64,000 nucleotides of DNA from Roseiarcus sp963696665 (GCA_963696665.1 CAVOLE010000027.1:55948-119947), one strand, 5' to 3'; shown: positions 8,067 through 19,108, counted from the stretch's first letter. Notes: generated by a model from the letters alone, not told the origin. Numbers and translations are program-made.

Positions 8067-8525
8067 ATGGATAAATCGCTCATCGTCCGGCGCGAGACCC
8101 AGATTGCCGCCCCGCCCGCAACGGTCTTCGCCTTTCTGACCGATCCGCAAAAGATCCTGAGCTGGATGGGCGCCGAGGCGGACACAGACGCCCATCCGGG
8201 CGGCCTCTATCTCGTCAAGGACGTGGCCGGCCGCCCCGGCCGCACCGCGCGCGGCCAATTCCGGGAGGTCGTGCCGGTCCATCGCCTCGCCTATAGCTTC
8301 GGCTGGGAAGGAGACGAGGCGGTGCCGCCGGGATCGAGCCTGGTCGAGATCGACCTCCTCGACCGCGACGGCGGCACGCTGGTGCGCATGACCCATACGG
8401 GACTTCCCAACGCCTACGAATGCGCTGGTCACGCCAAGGGTTGGGCCTATTACCTCGGCCGGTTGGAGGTGGCGGCCGCGGGCGGGGATCCCGGAGTCGA
8501 CAGAGGCCCGGTCGGTCACGCTTAG
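8067..8525 (+). CDS. SRPBCC/AHSA1 family protein
   Basis: The 152-residue product starts at an ATG six bases after GAGGAGA. It is a START-like SRPBCC domain of the AHSA1/CalC type: it opens with a charged strand VRRETQIAAPPATVFAFLTDPQKILSWMG, then has PGGLYLVKDVAG and a C-terminal helix KGWAYYLGRLEVAAAGG. Family members bind hydrophobic ligands or act as chaperone activators; many are encoded next to ArsR regulators, but no such gene is adjacent. Substrate and role are unknown. It sits between the divergent cyclase and an intergenic repeat cluster. Confidence 0.88.
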   Translation: MDKSLIVRRETQIAAPPATVFAFLTDPQKILSWMGAEADTDAHPGGLYLVKDVAGRPGRTARGQFREVVPVHRLAYSFGWEGDEAVPPGSSLVEIDLLDRDGGTLVRMTHTGLPNAYECAGHAKGWAYYLGRLEVAAAGGDPGVDRGPVGHA

Positions 8526-8598
8526 AGCGGCCTTGGACGGAAGCCAGCAGCCCGTCATTCCAGCTTGCGAGCGGGAATCCATAGCCTTTCAAAGCTGG

Positions 8599-8619
8599 AT
8601 GCCCGCGGAAAGCGGGCAT
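8599..8619. repeat. Perfect hairpin in a repeat block
   Basis: ATGCCCGC and GCGGGCAT pair around a five-base GGAAA loop. The hairpin lies in the 314-bp gap between the AHSA1-like gene and the convergent GPR-like gene, together with the MITE-like copy at 8682. It has no T-run, so it is a repeat-family palindrome rather than a classical terminator, though it may still stop or protect transcripts. Confidence 0.55.
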
Positions 8620-8681
8620 GACAGGCGACGGAGTACGCAACGCAACGCAACGCCCTAGACCAAGATGCGTTCGGCTGGAAT

Positions 8682-8810
8682 CGTCATCGCGAGGCATAAA
8701 GCGTCGAAAGACGCCCATCCTTCCGGACGGGCTATGGCGAGACGTGGCGATCCAGGAGTCGCTGGGCGCCCAACGACTCCTGGATCGCTTCGCTTACGCT
8801 CGCAATGACG
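8682..8810. repeat. Second copy of the MITE-like element
   Basis: This copy starts CGTCATCGCGAG and ends CTCGCAATGACG, an 11 of 12 inverted match. It contains a perfect 15-bp stem (8747-8761 with 8774-8788) around a 12-base loop. It is related to the element at 5212-5347 in its ends, the CTTCCGGACGGGCTA segment and the internal palindrome. Confidence 0.7.
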
Positions 8811-8839
8811 ACCTTGGTTCGACCTACCCGCAGCGCGTC

Positions 8840-11800
8840 CTAGCCGAGCTTTCCTGAGGCGTGCGCGAGGATCGTGTAGACCTTGCCGGTGTTGGACAAG
8901 AGATAGGCCCGCCACTGCGCGCCGTCGCGGTCGTTCTGGCCGATCTTCGACAAGAGGCGTTCGAACTCCTGCATATAGCGGGTTGTCGTCTCCCTGAACT
9001 GAGGGTCGGCGCGGAAGCGACGCCGAAGCTCGTCGAACGCCTGCTGACCGGCCTCCGTGTAGAGGCGGCGCGACACAGCGCCCGTATCGCCGCGGCGCCA
9101 TCGATCCCACATTTCCACCGCCGCCGCATTGTCGACGAGGCTGTCGATTTCGCGGTTTAAGGCCTCGAGCGTTTCCGCTCCTTTGGACGGGGATTCCTCG
9201 GGCTCGTCGCGGGAGGCGGCCGCAAGCAGGTTCGACAGCCATCCGGGCTGTCCGCGATCGGCTGCCGGCGCCCCGACAGGGCGCTGCGCGGGGGCGGGCG
9301 ACGTCGGCCAGGCTTGCGTTTGCGTCGGCGCGAAAGGCGGGCTCAGTTCCGACGGGCTGATCCGCCCCAACGTCGGGTTCTCTGTCGCACGCTCGACAAC
9401 CGCATCAGCGACGCGCATGAACGCTTCGGATTGCGACGGGACCTCGACCTCAAGCGTCCTCTCGACAGCGCGCAGGACCTGCTTCTCAAAACGCGCGCCT
9501 ACGACTGCAGTCATCGCGGCGGCTGGCGCGCCTGGTTCGACGACGTCGTAAGTCCCTCCAGAGTCTGTCACCAAGGCGGCAAGCTCCTTCAGCGCCCGGA
9601 TCTGATCAGAAACGACCCGCCGCATCGCGTCGGCGGTTTCGCTCGTCTCCTGCGGCAGATCGAGCACCCCGCGGCGGAGCTCCTGTCGAGTCTGGTCGAG
9701 CTCGCGCTGAACCTGGCTCGCCATGTCCTTCACTTCAGCGACTGACTGACGGAAGCGGTCGGCGGCATGATCCAGCGCTCCGGTCAGCTGCGAGTTCGTC
9801 TGTTCGAGAGTCGCCTGCAGCGATTGAACCGTTCGCTCGCGCTCTTTTGTGGCCGTGTCGCGAATGGTTTCAAACTGGCCTGCGACCGCGATCGATGCGC
9901 CCCTTGTGGCGGAGGCGAGCGCGGCGCTGATCTCCTGGGCGCGAGCCTGCGACCGGGCAAAGCTGTCCTCGACATTGGCCGCGAAGCGCCCGAGCGTTGC
10001 CTCGAAGGCTTCGCTGCGGCCCGAGATATCGCCGATGAGCGCCTCGAGGCTGCTGCGGCGGTGTTCGAGGGCGTAATCAAGCGACTGCTGCTGTTGCGCA
10101 AGCTCCCGTCCGACTGCCCCGAGAGCTTCCGCATGCTGGGCGAGCTGCCCGGCGAGGGTGCTCGCGTCGGACTGGGTCGAGGCGGAAAGGCGTCCCAGAG
10201 CGGCGACTTGCGAGGCGATGCCGCCGAGCGCCTGCTGGAATTCCTCGACCCGCGCCGCGAGCCCGCTCTGAACAGTCGCCAGTCGATCTCCGGCCGATCC
10301 GATCGACCGGTCGATGACGGCGCTGGTCTGATCGAGGTTGTCGATCGCGGACATGAGTTCGCTGCGCAGCCGGTCACTCGTGCCGGAGAGAGACTCGACC
10401 GAGCTCTCGGCGCTACGGGTCACGGTTTCGCGCAACGAGGCGCCGGAGGCTTCCACCTGGTCGGTCAACCGCTTCAGCAAGGCTTCGATCGTCTCCGCCG
10501 AGCGGTGCGCAGCGTCGGCCGCGACGCTACGCAGCGCTTCGCTGGAATCGGCGACCTCGGAGCGCAACTGTCCCGTCAGCGCGCTCAACGCGCGCACCGG
10601 GTCCGCCGCGCTGCCATTGACGGCGGCGATAAGCTCGTCCGTGCGCCGGGTCAGCAGAGTCGCAAGCCCCGCCATTTGCTGGTCGAGCGTCTGCATCGCG
10701 CGCTCGCCCACTCCGGCGATCCTCGCCGAGACGTCATCGCCCCGCTCGCCGAGCGCGGCCACGAGGTCCGCGCCCTTGCCCTCGATGACGTCGCGCAAGT
10801 CATCGACTTTTGCCCTGAGCGCGTTGGCGACGCTCATGCCTCGCGCCGCCCAGATCGATTCGGCTTCCGACGCCGCTCTCGTCAGAATTTCGCTCATCGC
10901 CTGAATGCGGGCGACGAGGCGCTCATCGATCGTCTCGGCGTTGCGATTCGCCGCATCCACCATGTCGGCCAGCCTGAGGTCAATGATGCGCGTGCTTTGG
11001 TCCGCGGCCTCAGCCAGGGCGGCCAGGCGCGCATCGAAGATCTGCACGCTCTGTTGTGTGGCGTCGGCGACAACGACTTTGTGGGAGTCGAATGCGGCGC
11101 CCATCGACGCCTTGTGGAAGTCGAGCATCGCCGTGACCCGCTCAGCGTGCTCGCCCACCTTGTCTTCGAGCTCCGCGCGGCTCGAGTCGAGGCGCCGGCT
11201 CAGATCCTGCATCGGGGTGACGACTTGCTCCTTGAACTGATCGACGCTCACGCCGAGCGAGCGCGAGACGTCTTCGACGCGGCCCGTCAAGGTCGCATTG
11301 ATGTCCCGGGCGACGGCCGACAGCGTTTGCGTCAGCTCCTCCGCCCGGCGTTGCAGCGCCTCGCTGATCTCCGCCGATTTGGCGCTCATGCCTTGCGTGA
11401 TCTCGCGCCCGCCGTCGCCGAGCGCCTTGGCGGTTTCGATGGTGGTGCGCGCGAGGGTTTCGGACAGCGCCCGGCCGCGCTGCGCGAGCGCGTCTTCGAT
11501 CCGCGTAAGTAAGCTCTCGAGCGTCGACGACACTTCGTGCAGCTTTGCCCCGGCGCGTTCGTCGACGGCTTGCAGACGGCGGTCGAACAAAGTCGCCGCC
11601 TCTTCGTTCCGCTGGCCGAGCTTCTCGTCGATCGCGCCGCCGCGGTTGACCAGCGTCTCCTCGATCGCAGCCAGCTTCGCGCCGAGTTCGGCCGCGAGAG
11701 CAGCGGACCGATCGCCGATGCGCCCGAGGATTTCGTGCCCGCGCCCATCCATTGCGCCTTCGAACCGCGCAAGCCCGTCTCCGAGCGAGGTCTCGAGGCG

Positions 11801-14800
11801 GCGCGAATGCGACGTCAGAGCCAAATCGACCGCATTGTGGTGGGCGGCGGACGCAATCTCAAATTGCTCCAACCGCTCTGCGGATTTCGTCGCCAACTGT
11901 TCCCTGTGATCGACGAACCGGCTGTCGAGTTCGTCGCGCCGCGCCTGCATCATCATGTCGATCGCATCGAGATGTCCCGCGATGCGAGCGTTGAGCTCGT
12001 CGGAGTGGGACCCCAGGCGGTCGATCACGCTATGCCCGCTCTCCCCGACGAGACCATCCAGCGCGCGGAGATATTCGCGCATGCGCTCGGTCTGTTGCGA
12101 CACGGCCTCGACGAGGCCGACGGCGCGCTGGTTGACGATATAGTCAAAGGCGGCGATCCGCTCGCTCAACGCGTCATGCACGCTGCCCGCTCCATGGGCC
12201 GCCGCGGCCGCGGCGTCGATGGCGAGCGACGCCAGGCGCTCGTTGATCTGCGCCAACTCGGAGTTCAGCGCGGCCATGGATTGAGCCGCTGACGCCTCGA
12301 TCTGCGCCTGGGCGAAGGCGCCCTCGGCTGAGATGGCGCCGACGAGGCGACGCGTCGAACTCGCCGAACAGGGTCTCGAGCGCGTCGTTCTGGTTGTCGA
12401 CCGCGCCGCGCAACTCGCTCTCGCGAGCGTCGAATTGTTCGCCCCATCGCTGAGCCGCGGCGTCAAGGATCGCGGCTGCGTCTTCCGCGCGATCGCGGAT
12501 CAGAGCGATGAGCCGTTCGCTCGATCCGGTAAGCCTGTCTTCAAGCGCCTGGCCGCGCACCACGACGGTGTCGCGCAGACGGTCCGCGGCGTCGTTGAGA
12601 CGCCCGACGAGACTATCGCCGTGTACGACAATGGTGTCGGAGAGTCGCTCGCCGCCGCTTTGCAGCTGCTCGATCAGCGAATGCGACCGGGCGCCGAAGT
12701 CGCGGGCGACTGCATCGGCAGCGGCGCTGAGCGTATCGGCGACAAAGTCGCCTTGGGCGCGGATCTCGGTGACGGCTTGCGTGCTGCTCGAGCTGATCCG
12801 GCCGACGATGTCCTCCGAATAGGCGTCCACGGCGCTGCGCGCCGCCGCCGAAGTCTCAGCGAGTCGATCGGCGATCAACTCGCCATGATAGCGGATCGCC
12901 GCGACGGCTTGTTCGCCGCTCGCGCTGATGCGGGCGACGATTTCGTCCGAGTGCTCGGCTGCGGCGCTGCGCGTCGTCTCAGAGGTCTGGGCTAATCGAT
13001 CGGCGACCGAATCGCCGTGGAAGCGGATCGCGTCGACCGCCTGTTCGCCGCTCGCGCTGATGCGGGCGACGACGTCGTCCGTGTATTCGCCGACGGCGCT
13101 GCGCGCGGCCTCGGAAGTCCTTGCGAGTCGATCGGCGATCAAATCGCCATGGAAGCGGATCGCCCCAACCGCCTGTTCGCCGCTCGCGCTGATGCGGGCC
13201 ACGACGTCGTCCGTGTACTCGCCGACGGCGCTGCGCGTGGCCTCGGAAGTCTCCGCGAGTCGGTCGGCGATCGAGTTCGCCATGGGAGCGGATCGCCGCG
13301 ACGGCCTGTTCGCTGCTTGCGTTGATGCGAGAGGCGATCTCGTCCGAAACCTCTGCGACTGCGCTGCGCGCCGCCGTCGAGGTCTCTGCGAGTCGATCGG
13401 CGATGGAGTCGCCGTGATAGCGGATCGCCGCGACGGCCTGTTCGCCGCTGGCGCTGACGCGGGCGACCACGTCGTCCGCGTATTCGCTGACGGCGCTGCG
13501 CGCGGCTGCCGAACTTTCCGCGAGTCGATCGGCGACCGAGTCGCCATGGACGCGGATCGCCGCGACGGCCTGTTCGCCGCTGGCGCTGACGCGGGCGACG
13601 ACGTCGTAAGCGTACTCGCTGGCGGCGCTGCGCGCGGCTGCTGAACTTTCCGCGAGTTGATCGGCGACCGAGTCGCCATGAACGCGGATCACCGCAGCGG
13701 CCTGTTCGCCGCTGGCGCTGACCCGGGCGATGATGTCGTCCGTGTATTCGCCGACGGCGTTGCGAGTGGCTTCAGAGGCGTGGGAGAGTCGGTCAGCGAC
13801 GGATTCGCCATGATAGCGGATCGCCGCGACCGCCTGTTCGCCGCTTTCGCTCACGCGGGCGACGACGTCGTCGGCGTATTCGACCACGGCGTTTCGCGTC
13901 GCCGACGAGGCCTGCGCGAGTTGATCGGCGACCCGCTCGCCTTGGGCGCGAATCGCCTCGACCGTTTGCGCGCCGCTCGTTGTCGCGTGGCCCACGACCT
14001 CGTTCGAGTAGGCGACGACGGCGCTGCGCGCCGCCTCTGACGCCTCTGCGAGTTGATCGGCGACCGAATCGCCCTGTGCGCGGATCGCGTCCACGGTTTG
14101 CACCCCGCTTGCGCTGACGCGCCCGACGACCTCGTCCGCGTAGGCGTCGATAGCGCTGCTCATGGCGGCGGACGCCCCGGCAAGTTGGGCTGCGACCGAC
14201 ACGCCATGCGCGTTGACCGTTTCGGCGGCCTCCGAGAGGCGCGCCGCGATCGTGTCGCTATGGACGCTGAGCGTCTGCGCGGCTTCGCTGGTGCTGTCGG
14301 AAACGCGACTGACGACCGCATCCGCATGGGCAGTGACGGCGTCGCTCGCTGAAGCGGCGGCGTCGGAGAGGCGGGCGGCGACTGAGTCGCCGTGGGAGCG
14401 AATGGCGTCGAGAACCTCTGCGCTGTTGGCGTTAATGCGGCCGACGACTTCGTCGCTATGGGCGCCGAAGGCCCCCGACAGCGCCTGCGACGCTTCGGCA
14501 AGTTGATCCGCGATCGAGTTCTCCGTGCGACCTGATCGCCTCGACGGCTCGCGAGCTGCTGCCGCTGATGCGTCCGACGACATCGTCGGCATGGGCCCCC
14601 ACCGCGGTCCGCGCGAATTCGGCGGCATCGGCGAGACGCGTCGCCACCCGGTCGCCATGCGCGTCGATCGCCTCGACCACGGAATTCTGCGAAGTCTGGA
14701 TGCGTTCGATCAGATTGTCGCCCCGTTCGCCCAGGCGGGACAGCAGGCTGTCGCCGACCGCCTTGAGACGGTTGTCGACTTCCCCCACGCGCGACAGGAT

Positions 14801-15904
14801 CTCGCCGGCGGCCTTTTGGCTGGTGTTGGCGAGGCGATCGGCGAGGCTTTCGCCGACCGCCTCGATCGATACGCTCATTCGCGCGCCTTCCGCGACGATG
14901 CGCTCGAGCGTCGCTGAGCCGGTCCGGTCCATCGCGACGGAGATCTCATCCGACGCCGCGCCGAGCGATGAGGTTATTTTTTGGCCGGTTTCGGTGAGGC
15001 GGTCGCTCAAATTGCCGCCAGCGGCGACGAGGTCTTGGGCGATGCTGTCGTGAGCTGTCGCTATGGCGTCGCGAACCCGCGTTCCGCTGGTCACGATCAA
15101 CTCGCGCTGATCGGCCATTTCTGCGATCAAGAGGCGGATCTTGCGCTCGTTGTCGGAATAGGAGCGCTCGAGCGTGGACACTTCGGATCGGACGCGGGTC
15201 TCGAGCTCCGCGGCGCGCGAGAGCGCCCGTTCCACCCCGTCGCCCATCGATGTGAGTTCGCGACGGATGGCTTGGGACAGGTTCGCAACCTGCTCGCCCG
15301 CCATCGTCTCAGGCTCGGCCAGACGCACAGCGACCTGGGAGATCGCGCGCGCGGATTGGCGCAGCTCGCGCAGCCGCCGCGATAGGGCGGCGAAGGCGAA
15401 CATGAAGATGATCGGCCCGAGCGCCGCTAACAAAAATAACGGGGTTTCGGGACGCAGCAGCATCTCGATCGGTCGTCTCGAGGCCGAGGACCACACGGAG
15501 ATATAGGCGTAGAGCGCACAGATCGCCGCCCAGAGGATTGAGGCGACCAAAGCTAGAATGAACGGCGTGCGGCTCGCCGGGCGGGCGTTCATCGCTTGCA
15601 GGATGGCGCCGACGTTCTCACGATCGTCATTTGCCGGCGTCGCTGCCGGGATCGCGGGTTTCGATTCGCTCTCCGCGACGGACGGCTGGGATGGGCCCAC
15701 ACGAAGGAGCGTCGGCGCGTCGCCAGCGGGTTGGCTTGGCTTGAGAACCGGCGTCACGGCCGTCGGCTTAGCCGGAACGAGCTGAGGCGGGAAGGCGCTG
15801 ACGTCCGCCAGAGCGGCCTCATCGTCATCGGTCAGGTTCAAGGCGCTTTCGATCGCCGACATCGCCGCTGAAACCGGATCCGTCGCCGGATTTTGCTTTG
15901 CCAT
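8840..15904 (-). CDS. Giant GPR/RgsE-like polar growth protein, three frameshifts as read
   Basis: The gene spans 7.07 kb and encodes about 2,350 residues once three one-base insertions (at 14516-14521, 13273-13278 and 12357-12362) are removed. The net shift is three bases, so the final frame equals the first. Residues 1-110 are low-complexity cytoplasmic sequence. Two membrane helices follow (about 114-136 and 155-175). The rest is an immense apolipoprotein A1/A4/E-like helical region with 44-residue repeats, ending in a conserved domain (EMWDRWRRGDTGAVSRRLY ... NTGKVYTILAHASGKLG). Size, N-terminal membrane hairpin and apolipoprotein-like body match the growth-pole ring protein GPR of Agrobacterium and RgsE of Sinorhizobium, needed for polar growth. 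The assignment rests on architecture, not alignment. Confidence 0.8.
12759..14600 (-). repeat. 132-bp tandem repeats inside the GPR-like gene
   Basis: A conserved anchor GCGGATC (or GCGAATC) recurs on the + strand at 12759, 12891, 13023, 13155, 13288, 13420, 13552, 13684, 13816, 13948 and 14080. The step is always 132 bases except 133 between 13155 and 13288. A further 133-base step occurs between 14398 and 14531. Each unit encodes 44 residues of the type HGDSVADRLAESSAAARSAV then EYADDVVARVSASGEQAVAAIR. The two 133-base steps coincide exactly with two of the frameshifts. Confidence 0.92.
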
Positions 15905-16170
15905 TACGTCCGCCTCACTCCATCGGCGCCGATCGTCGAAATGACCGGCACGCGCGCCAAGCGTTTCCCCCGGGCTCGCCGCGGCCGAACCAAACGCTTT
16001 GAATTAACCACGTTGCAGTCTACCGCCGACCCTCATAGATGAAAACCACGCGACAAGCGCAACTTGCAAACGTCGTTAACGCTTCAGTTACCATATTTAT
16101 CCAGAGTGTTCAGCGATTAACGGCCGCGCCCATGAGCCGCGGGGCTTCCGAATAGACGGGCCAGCGCGCA

Positions 16171-16536
16171 ATGCTCGAGAGCTCAAACGGCGGTTTCGAT
16201 CCCCCCCTCGACCTTGTTCATTTGGCCCGCCAATGCCTTGGCGATCAGGCGCTCGAGGCTCAGCTGCTTCAGCTCTTCCGACTGCAAGCGCCGGCGTTGA
16301 CGGCTCAGCTGTCCGGGCCGCCGCCTTTATCCCTGGCGTTGAAGGCCAAAATCGCCCACACGCTTCGCGGCTCGGCGCTTGCTGTCGGCGCCCGGCGCGT
16401 CGCCTGCGCGGCGTGGCGCATCGAGGAATTGGCTGCCGCCGCCGGCGACCAGGGCTCGGCGGAGGCCCGCGCGATCGCTGCGGTGCGATCCGCAGTCGCC
16501 GAGGCCCTTACGGAGATCGACCGCATTCGCGGCTAG
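16171..16536 (+). CDS. Hpt domain phosphotransfer protein
   Basis: The 121-residue protein is a single histidine phosphotransfer domain. The signature KIAHTLRGSALAVGARRVA places the phospho-acceptor His at about residue 63 in an amphipathic four-helix bundle. It has no kinase or receiver domain, so it must relay phosphate between separate proteins in a cytoplasmic phosphorelay; its partners are not in this window. It is divergent from the GPR-like gene with 266 bp between the two starts, a region where I see no other gene. The ferredoxin gene follows on the same strand. Confidence 0.85.
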   Translation: MLESSNGGFDPPLDLVHLARQCLGDQALEAQLLQLFRLQAPALTAQLSGPPPLSLALKAKIAHTLRGSALAVGARRVACAAWRIEELAAAAGDQGSAEARAIAAVRSAVAEALTEIDRIRG

Positions 16537-16735
16537 TCGAAGGGATCCGCGAGGGCGACGTCGGGCCATTTCCACCCGCCCGCGAATCACCCCTGGCGTT
16601 GGCGAGGTTCCGAACGCCACTTTCGGCGTCGATGTGCTTGCTCTATGTAGGCGGGCTCTGTATAGCCGGCGGTCGCCGGCCGAATTCACGCGCCCCCAAG
16701 GCGTGACGCGGTATTCCAAGGAACCATTCTGTTCA

Positions 16736-17056
16736 ATGCCGAAGATTACATTCATCTCCGCGTCCGGAGAGTCGCGGTCGGTCGATGCGCAGGTCGGCGC
16801 GACGGTCATGGAGACGGCGCTCCGCAATTCGATCCCGGGCATCGAAGCCGAATGCGGGGGCGCTTGCGCGTGTGCGACTTGCCATGTCTATGTCGCCCCG
16901 GAATGGACGGAAAAGACGGGCAAGGCCTCCTCGATGGAGGAGGACATGCTCGATTTCGCCTTCGAGGTGCGTCCCAACTCCAGGCTCTCCTGTCAGATCA
17001 AGGTCAGCGACGAGCTGGACGGCCTTGTCGTGACCACGCCTGCAAAACAGGGATAA
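16736..17056 (+). CDS. [2Fe-2S] ferredoxin, adrenodoxin type
   Basis: The 106-residue product starts at the ATG 16736 (MPKITFISASGE). It has the adrenodoxin-type cluster pattern C-x5-C-x2-C in AECGGACACATCHVYV and the distal Cys in SRLSCQIKVSDELDGL. It carries single electrons in the cytoplasm. The next gene, 17 bp downstream, is a ferredoxin-NADP reductase, the obvious electron donor. Together they would supply a P450, an oxygenase or iron-sulfur/heme metabolism; the acceptor is not in the window. A longer open frame upstream of the ATG is non-coding sequence. Confidence 0.93.
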   Translation: MPKITFISASGESRSVDAQVGATVMETALRNSIPGIEAECGGACACATCHVYVAPEWTEKTGKASSMEEDMLDFAFEVRPNSRLSCQIKVSDELDGLVVTTPAKQG

Positions 17057-17073
17057 GAACAGAAGGAATCTCA

Positions 17074-18114
17074 ATGAGTGAAGCCCTGTCCACCGATGTC
17101 GCGATCATCGGCGCTGGCCCCATTGGTCTCTTTGCGGTGTTTGAACTTGGCCTGCTCGACATCAAGGCGCATCTGATCGACATTCTCCCGAAGGCCGGCG
17201 GCCAATGCGCGGAGCTCTATCCGGAGAAGCCGATCTACGACATCCCGGGCTTCCCGGTGATCAACGGGCAAGAGCTTGTCGACAATCTGATGAAGCAGAT
17301 CCATCCGTTCGGGCCGAAGTTTCACCTTGGCGAGATGGTCGAGGGGATGGAGGTTCTAGGCACGCCTGAGCGGCCGCTGTTTCGCATCGCTACCGACAAC
17401 GACAAGACGATCGAAGCCAAGTCCGTGTTCATCGCGGCCGGCGGCGGGTCGTTCCAACCGAAGAAGCCGCCAATTCCGGGGCTCGACGGTTATGAGAACA
17501 AAAGCGTCTTCTATTCCGTCCGCAAAATGGACCATTTCAAGGGCCGGCGCGTGGTCATCGTCGGCGGCGGAGATTCGGCGCTCGACTGGGCGCTCAACCT
17601 GCACCCCGTCGCCGACCGTATCACCCTCATTCACCGCCGCGACGCGTTCCGGGCGGCCCCGCATTCGGTCAACGCCATGCGCGAGCTCGTCAATTCGGGC
17701 GACATGGAATTCGTGCTGGGGCAGGTCACGGGGGTCAAGGGCGAGAACGGCCAGCTTTCAGCGCTGACGATCCGACGCGAGAACGGCGAGCATTACGACC
17801 ATGCCTGCGACGACATGCTGCCGTTCTTCGGGCTCACGATGAAGCTTGGCCCGATCGCCGACTGGGGGATCAACCTGCACGAGAACCTGATCCCCGTCGA
17901 CACGGCGAAGTTCGAGACGAGCGTTCCCGGCATTTTCGCCATCGGCGACATCAACACCTATCCGGGCAAGCTGAAATTGATCCTGTCGGGTTTCCACGAG
18001 GCCACGCTCGCCGCCCAGCGCGCCCACCACTATGTCTATCCGGACAAGAAGCTGACCTTCCAGTACACGACCTCGTCCACGAGCCTGCAGCGCAAGCTCG
18101 GGGTGACGGCGTAG
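17074..18114 (+). CDS. Ferredoxin--NADP+ reductase, thioredoxin-reductase-like
   Basis: The 346-residue flavoenzyme begins after AGAAGGAATCTCA with MSEALSTDVAIIGAGPIGLF, the FAD-binding dinucleotide fold. It has GGQCAELYPEKPIYDIPGFP, the NADPH-binding VVIVGGGDSALDWAL, and FAIGDINTYPGKLKLILSGF near the end. It lacks the redox CxxC of thioredoxin reductase, which places it in the bacterial TrxR-like FNR type (as in Bacillus YumC and Rhodopseudomonas FNR). It moves electrons between NADPH and ferredoxin in the cytoplasm. The ferredoxin gene lies directly upstream in the same unit; the next gene, patatin, is convergent. Confidence 0.95.
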   Translation: MSEALSTDVAIIGAGPIGLFAVFELGLLDIKAHLIDILPKAGGQCAELYPEKPIYDIPGFPVINGQELVDNLMKQIHPFGPKFHLGEMVEGMEVLGTPERPLFRIATDNDKTIEAKSVFIAAGGGSFQPKKPPIPGLDGYENKSVFYSVRKMDHFKGRRVVIVGGGDSALDWALNLHPVADRITLIHRRDAFRAAPHSVNAMRELVNSGDMEFVLGQVTGVKGENGQLSALTIRRENGEHYDHACDDMLPFFGLTMKLGPIADWGINLHENLIPVDTAKFETSVPGIFAIGDINTYPGKLKLILSGFHEATLAAQRAHHYVYPDKKLTFQYTTSSTSLQRKLGVTA

Positions 18115-18138
18115 CGCTGGGCGTCGGCGCGGAAAGCG

Positions 18139-19083
18139 TCAGAGGAACGTCACGCGGGTCGCTTCTTGCCTGCCCTGGGCGAAACCGGCGCGGGCGGCGG
18201 GGATGCGGGTCGCCGGATCCATCTGGTTCGTGCCCATCGCGGCTCGGGAATCGACGTCCGGTGTGATCACTTCAACGCGGCTGCCCTGCTTGCGCAGGGC
18301 CTCGACCTGGCTTGCCAGGTCCGCGCCCCATTCCGGTTTTCGGCGCAGGCCCTCGAACTGGCCTTCCGGTAGTGGCCCGCTCCGTCCGCCGAACGGCGAG
18401 AGCACCACGACGTGCGCATAGCCCGAAGCGAGGTCGGCGTTTTCGCCGGAGCGCACGCCGCCGTTGATGTAGCGAGCGCCGTTGATGCCGTGCGTGGGGG
18501 CGAGACCACGCAGCGCGGTGCTCGCGATGACCGCGTCCACCAGGTCGACGCCGGAATTGCGGTCGAATGCAGCCAACTCGCCGGTATGCGCGTCGACGGC
18601 CACCACGATCATCGGCCTGTCCGGCCATTCACGGCGAGGCAACCTGGCGGCGACCATTGCGCGCCGGTGTTCCGCCGCCGCGGATCCGAGCATGGCGTCG
18701 CTCTCCAGCCCGAACGCGCCCATCGCACGTTGTAGATCGGCTGCGGAGGCAGCGGCGGTGGAGATGGCGCGCATCCGTTCGAAGACCGTGGCCATCGGCA
18801 GGGACGGCGGCTGTGGCCGGTTCTGCCCGACCGGTTGAACCGGCGGAGAGAGCACCGAAGCCAGCAGTTCGGCCGGCGGTATGCCGCTACGCACATGAGC
18901 CGCCGCGGTGGCGCCGGACGAGGTGCCGACCACCAGGTCGGCGGCCTTTGTCAAATCGACGCCAGCCTCGGCCAGGCCTGCGATGATGCCGATCAGCCAC
19001 GCATTTCCGGCAGCCCCGCCACCACCGAGAACCAGAGCAACGTTTCTGCGAACCATCTGCCCACTATTTAAGCCCGTCGACAT
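18139..19083 (-). CDS. Patatin-like phospholipase with altered dyad residue
   Basis: The 314-residue protein has the patatin fold: the oxyanion loop LVLGGGGAAGNAWLIG near residue 20 and the nucleophile elbow GTSSG with Ser55. The second catalytic element, normally DGG or DGA, reads RYINGGVRSGENADLASG here, so the dyad Asp is Asn (codon AAC). Surrounding residues are well conserved, so this is not decay of the whole protein. Family members are cytoplasmic serine acyl hydrolases. With Asn in place of Asp the activity could be lost or altered. The gene is convergent with the ferredoxin reductase and lies just downstream of the OprB porin gene on the same strand. Confidence 0.88.
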   Translation of the reverse strand: MSTGLNSGQMVRRNVALVLGGGGAAGNAWLIGIIAGLAEAGVDLTKAADLVVGTSSGATAAAHVRSGIPPAELLASVLSPPVQPVGQNRPQPPSLPMATVFERMRAISTAAASAADLQRAMGAFGLESDAMLGSAAAEHRRAMVAARLPRREWPDRPMIVVAVDAHTGELAAFDRNSGVDLVDAVIASTALRGLAPTHGINGARYINGGVRSGENADLASGYAHVVVLSPFGGRSGPLPEGQFEGLRRKPEWGADLASQVEALRKQGSRVEVITPDVDSRAAMGTNQMDPATRIPAARAGFAQGRQEATRVTFL

Positions 19084-19108
19084 TCCGTCTCGCGCCTTTG
19101 GCGCGCCG

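Noticed and set aside
9767..11512. 581-codon + strand frame opposite the GPR-like gene
   Set aside because: The minus strand encodes the conserved coiled-coil protein; the + frame is Arg/Gly/Ala-rich shadow with no recognisable fold.
8840..15904. Programmed frameshifting in the GPR-like gene
   Set aside because: Three +1 shifts at ordinary codons without slippery sites, at the same GAGTC context as in lhr, fit a sequencing or mutational cause better.
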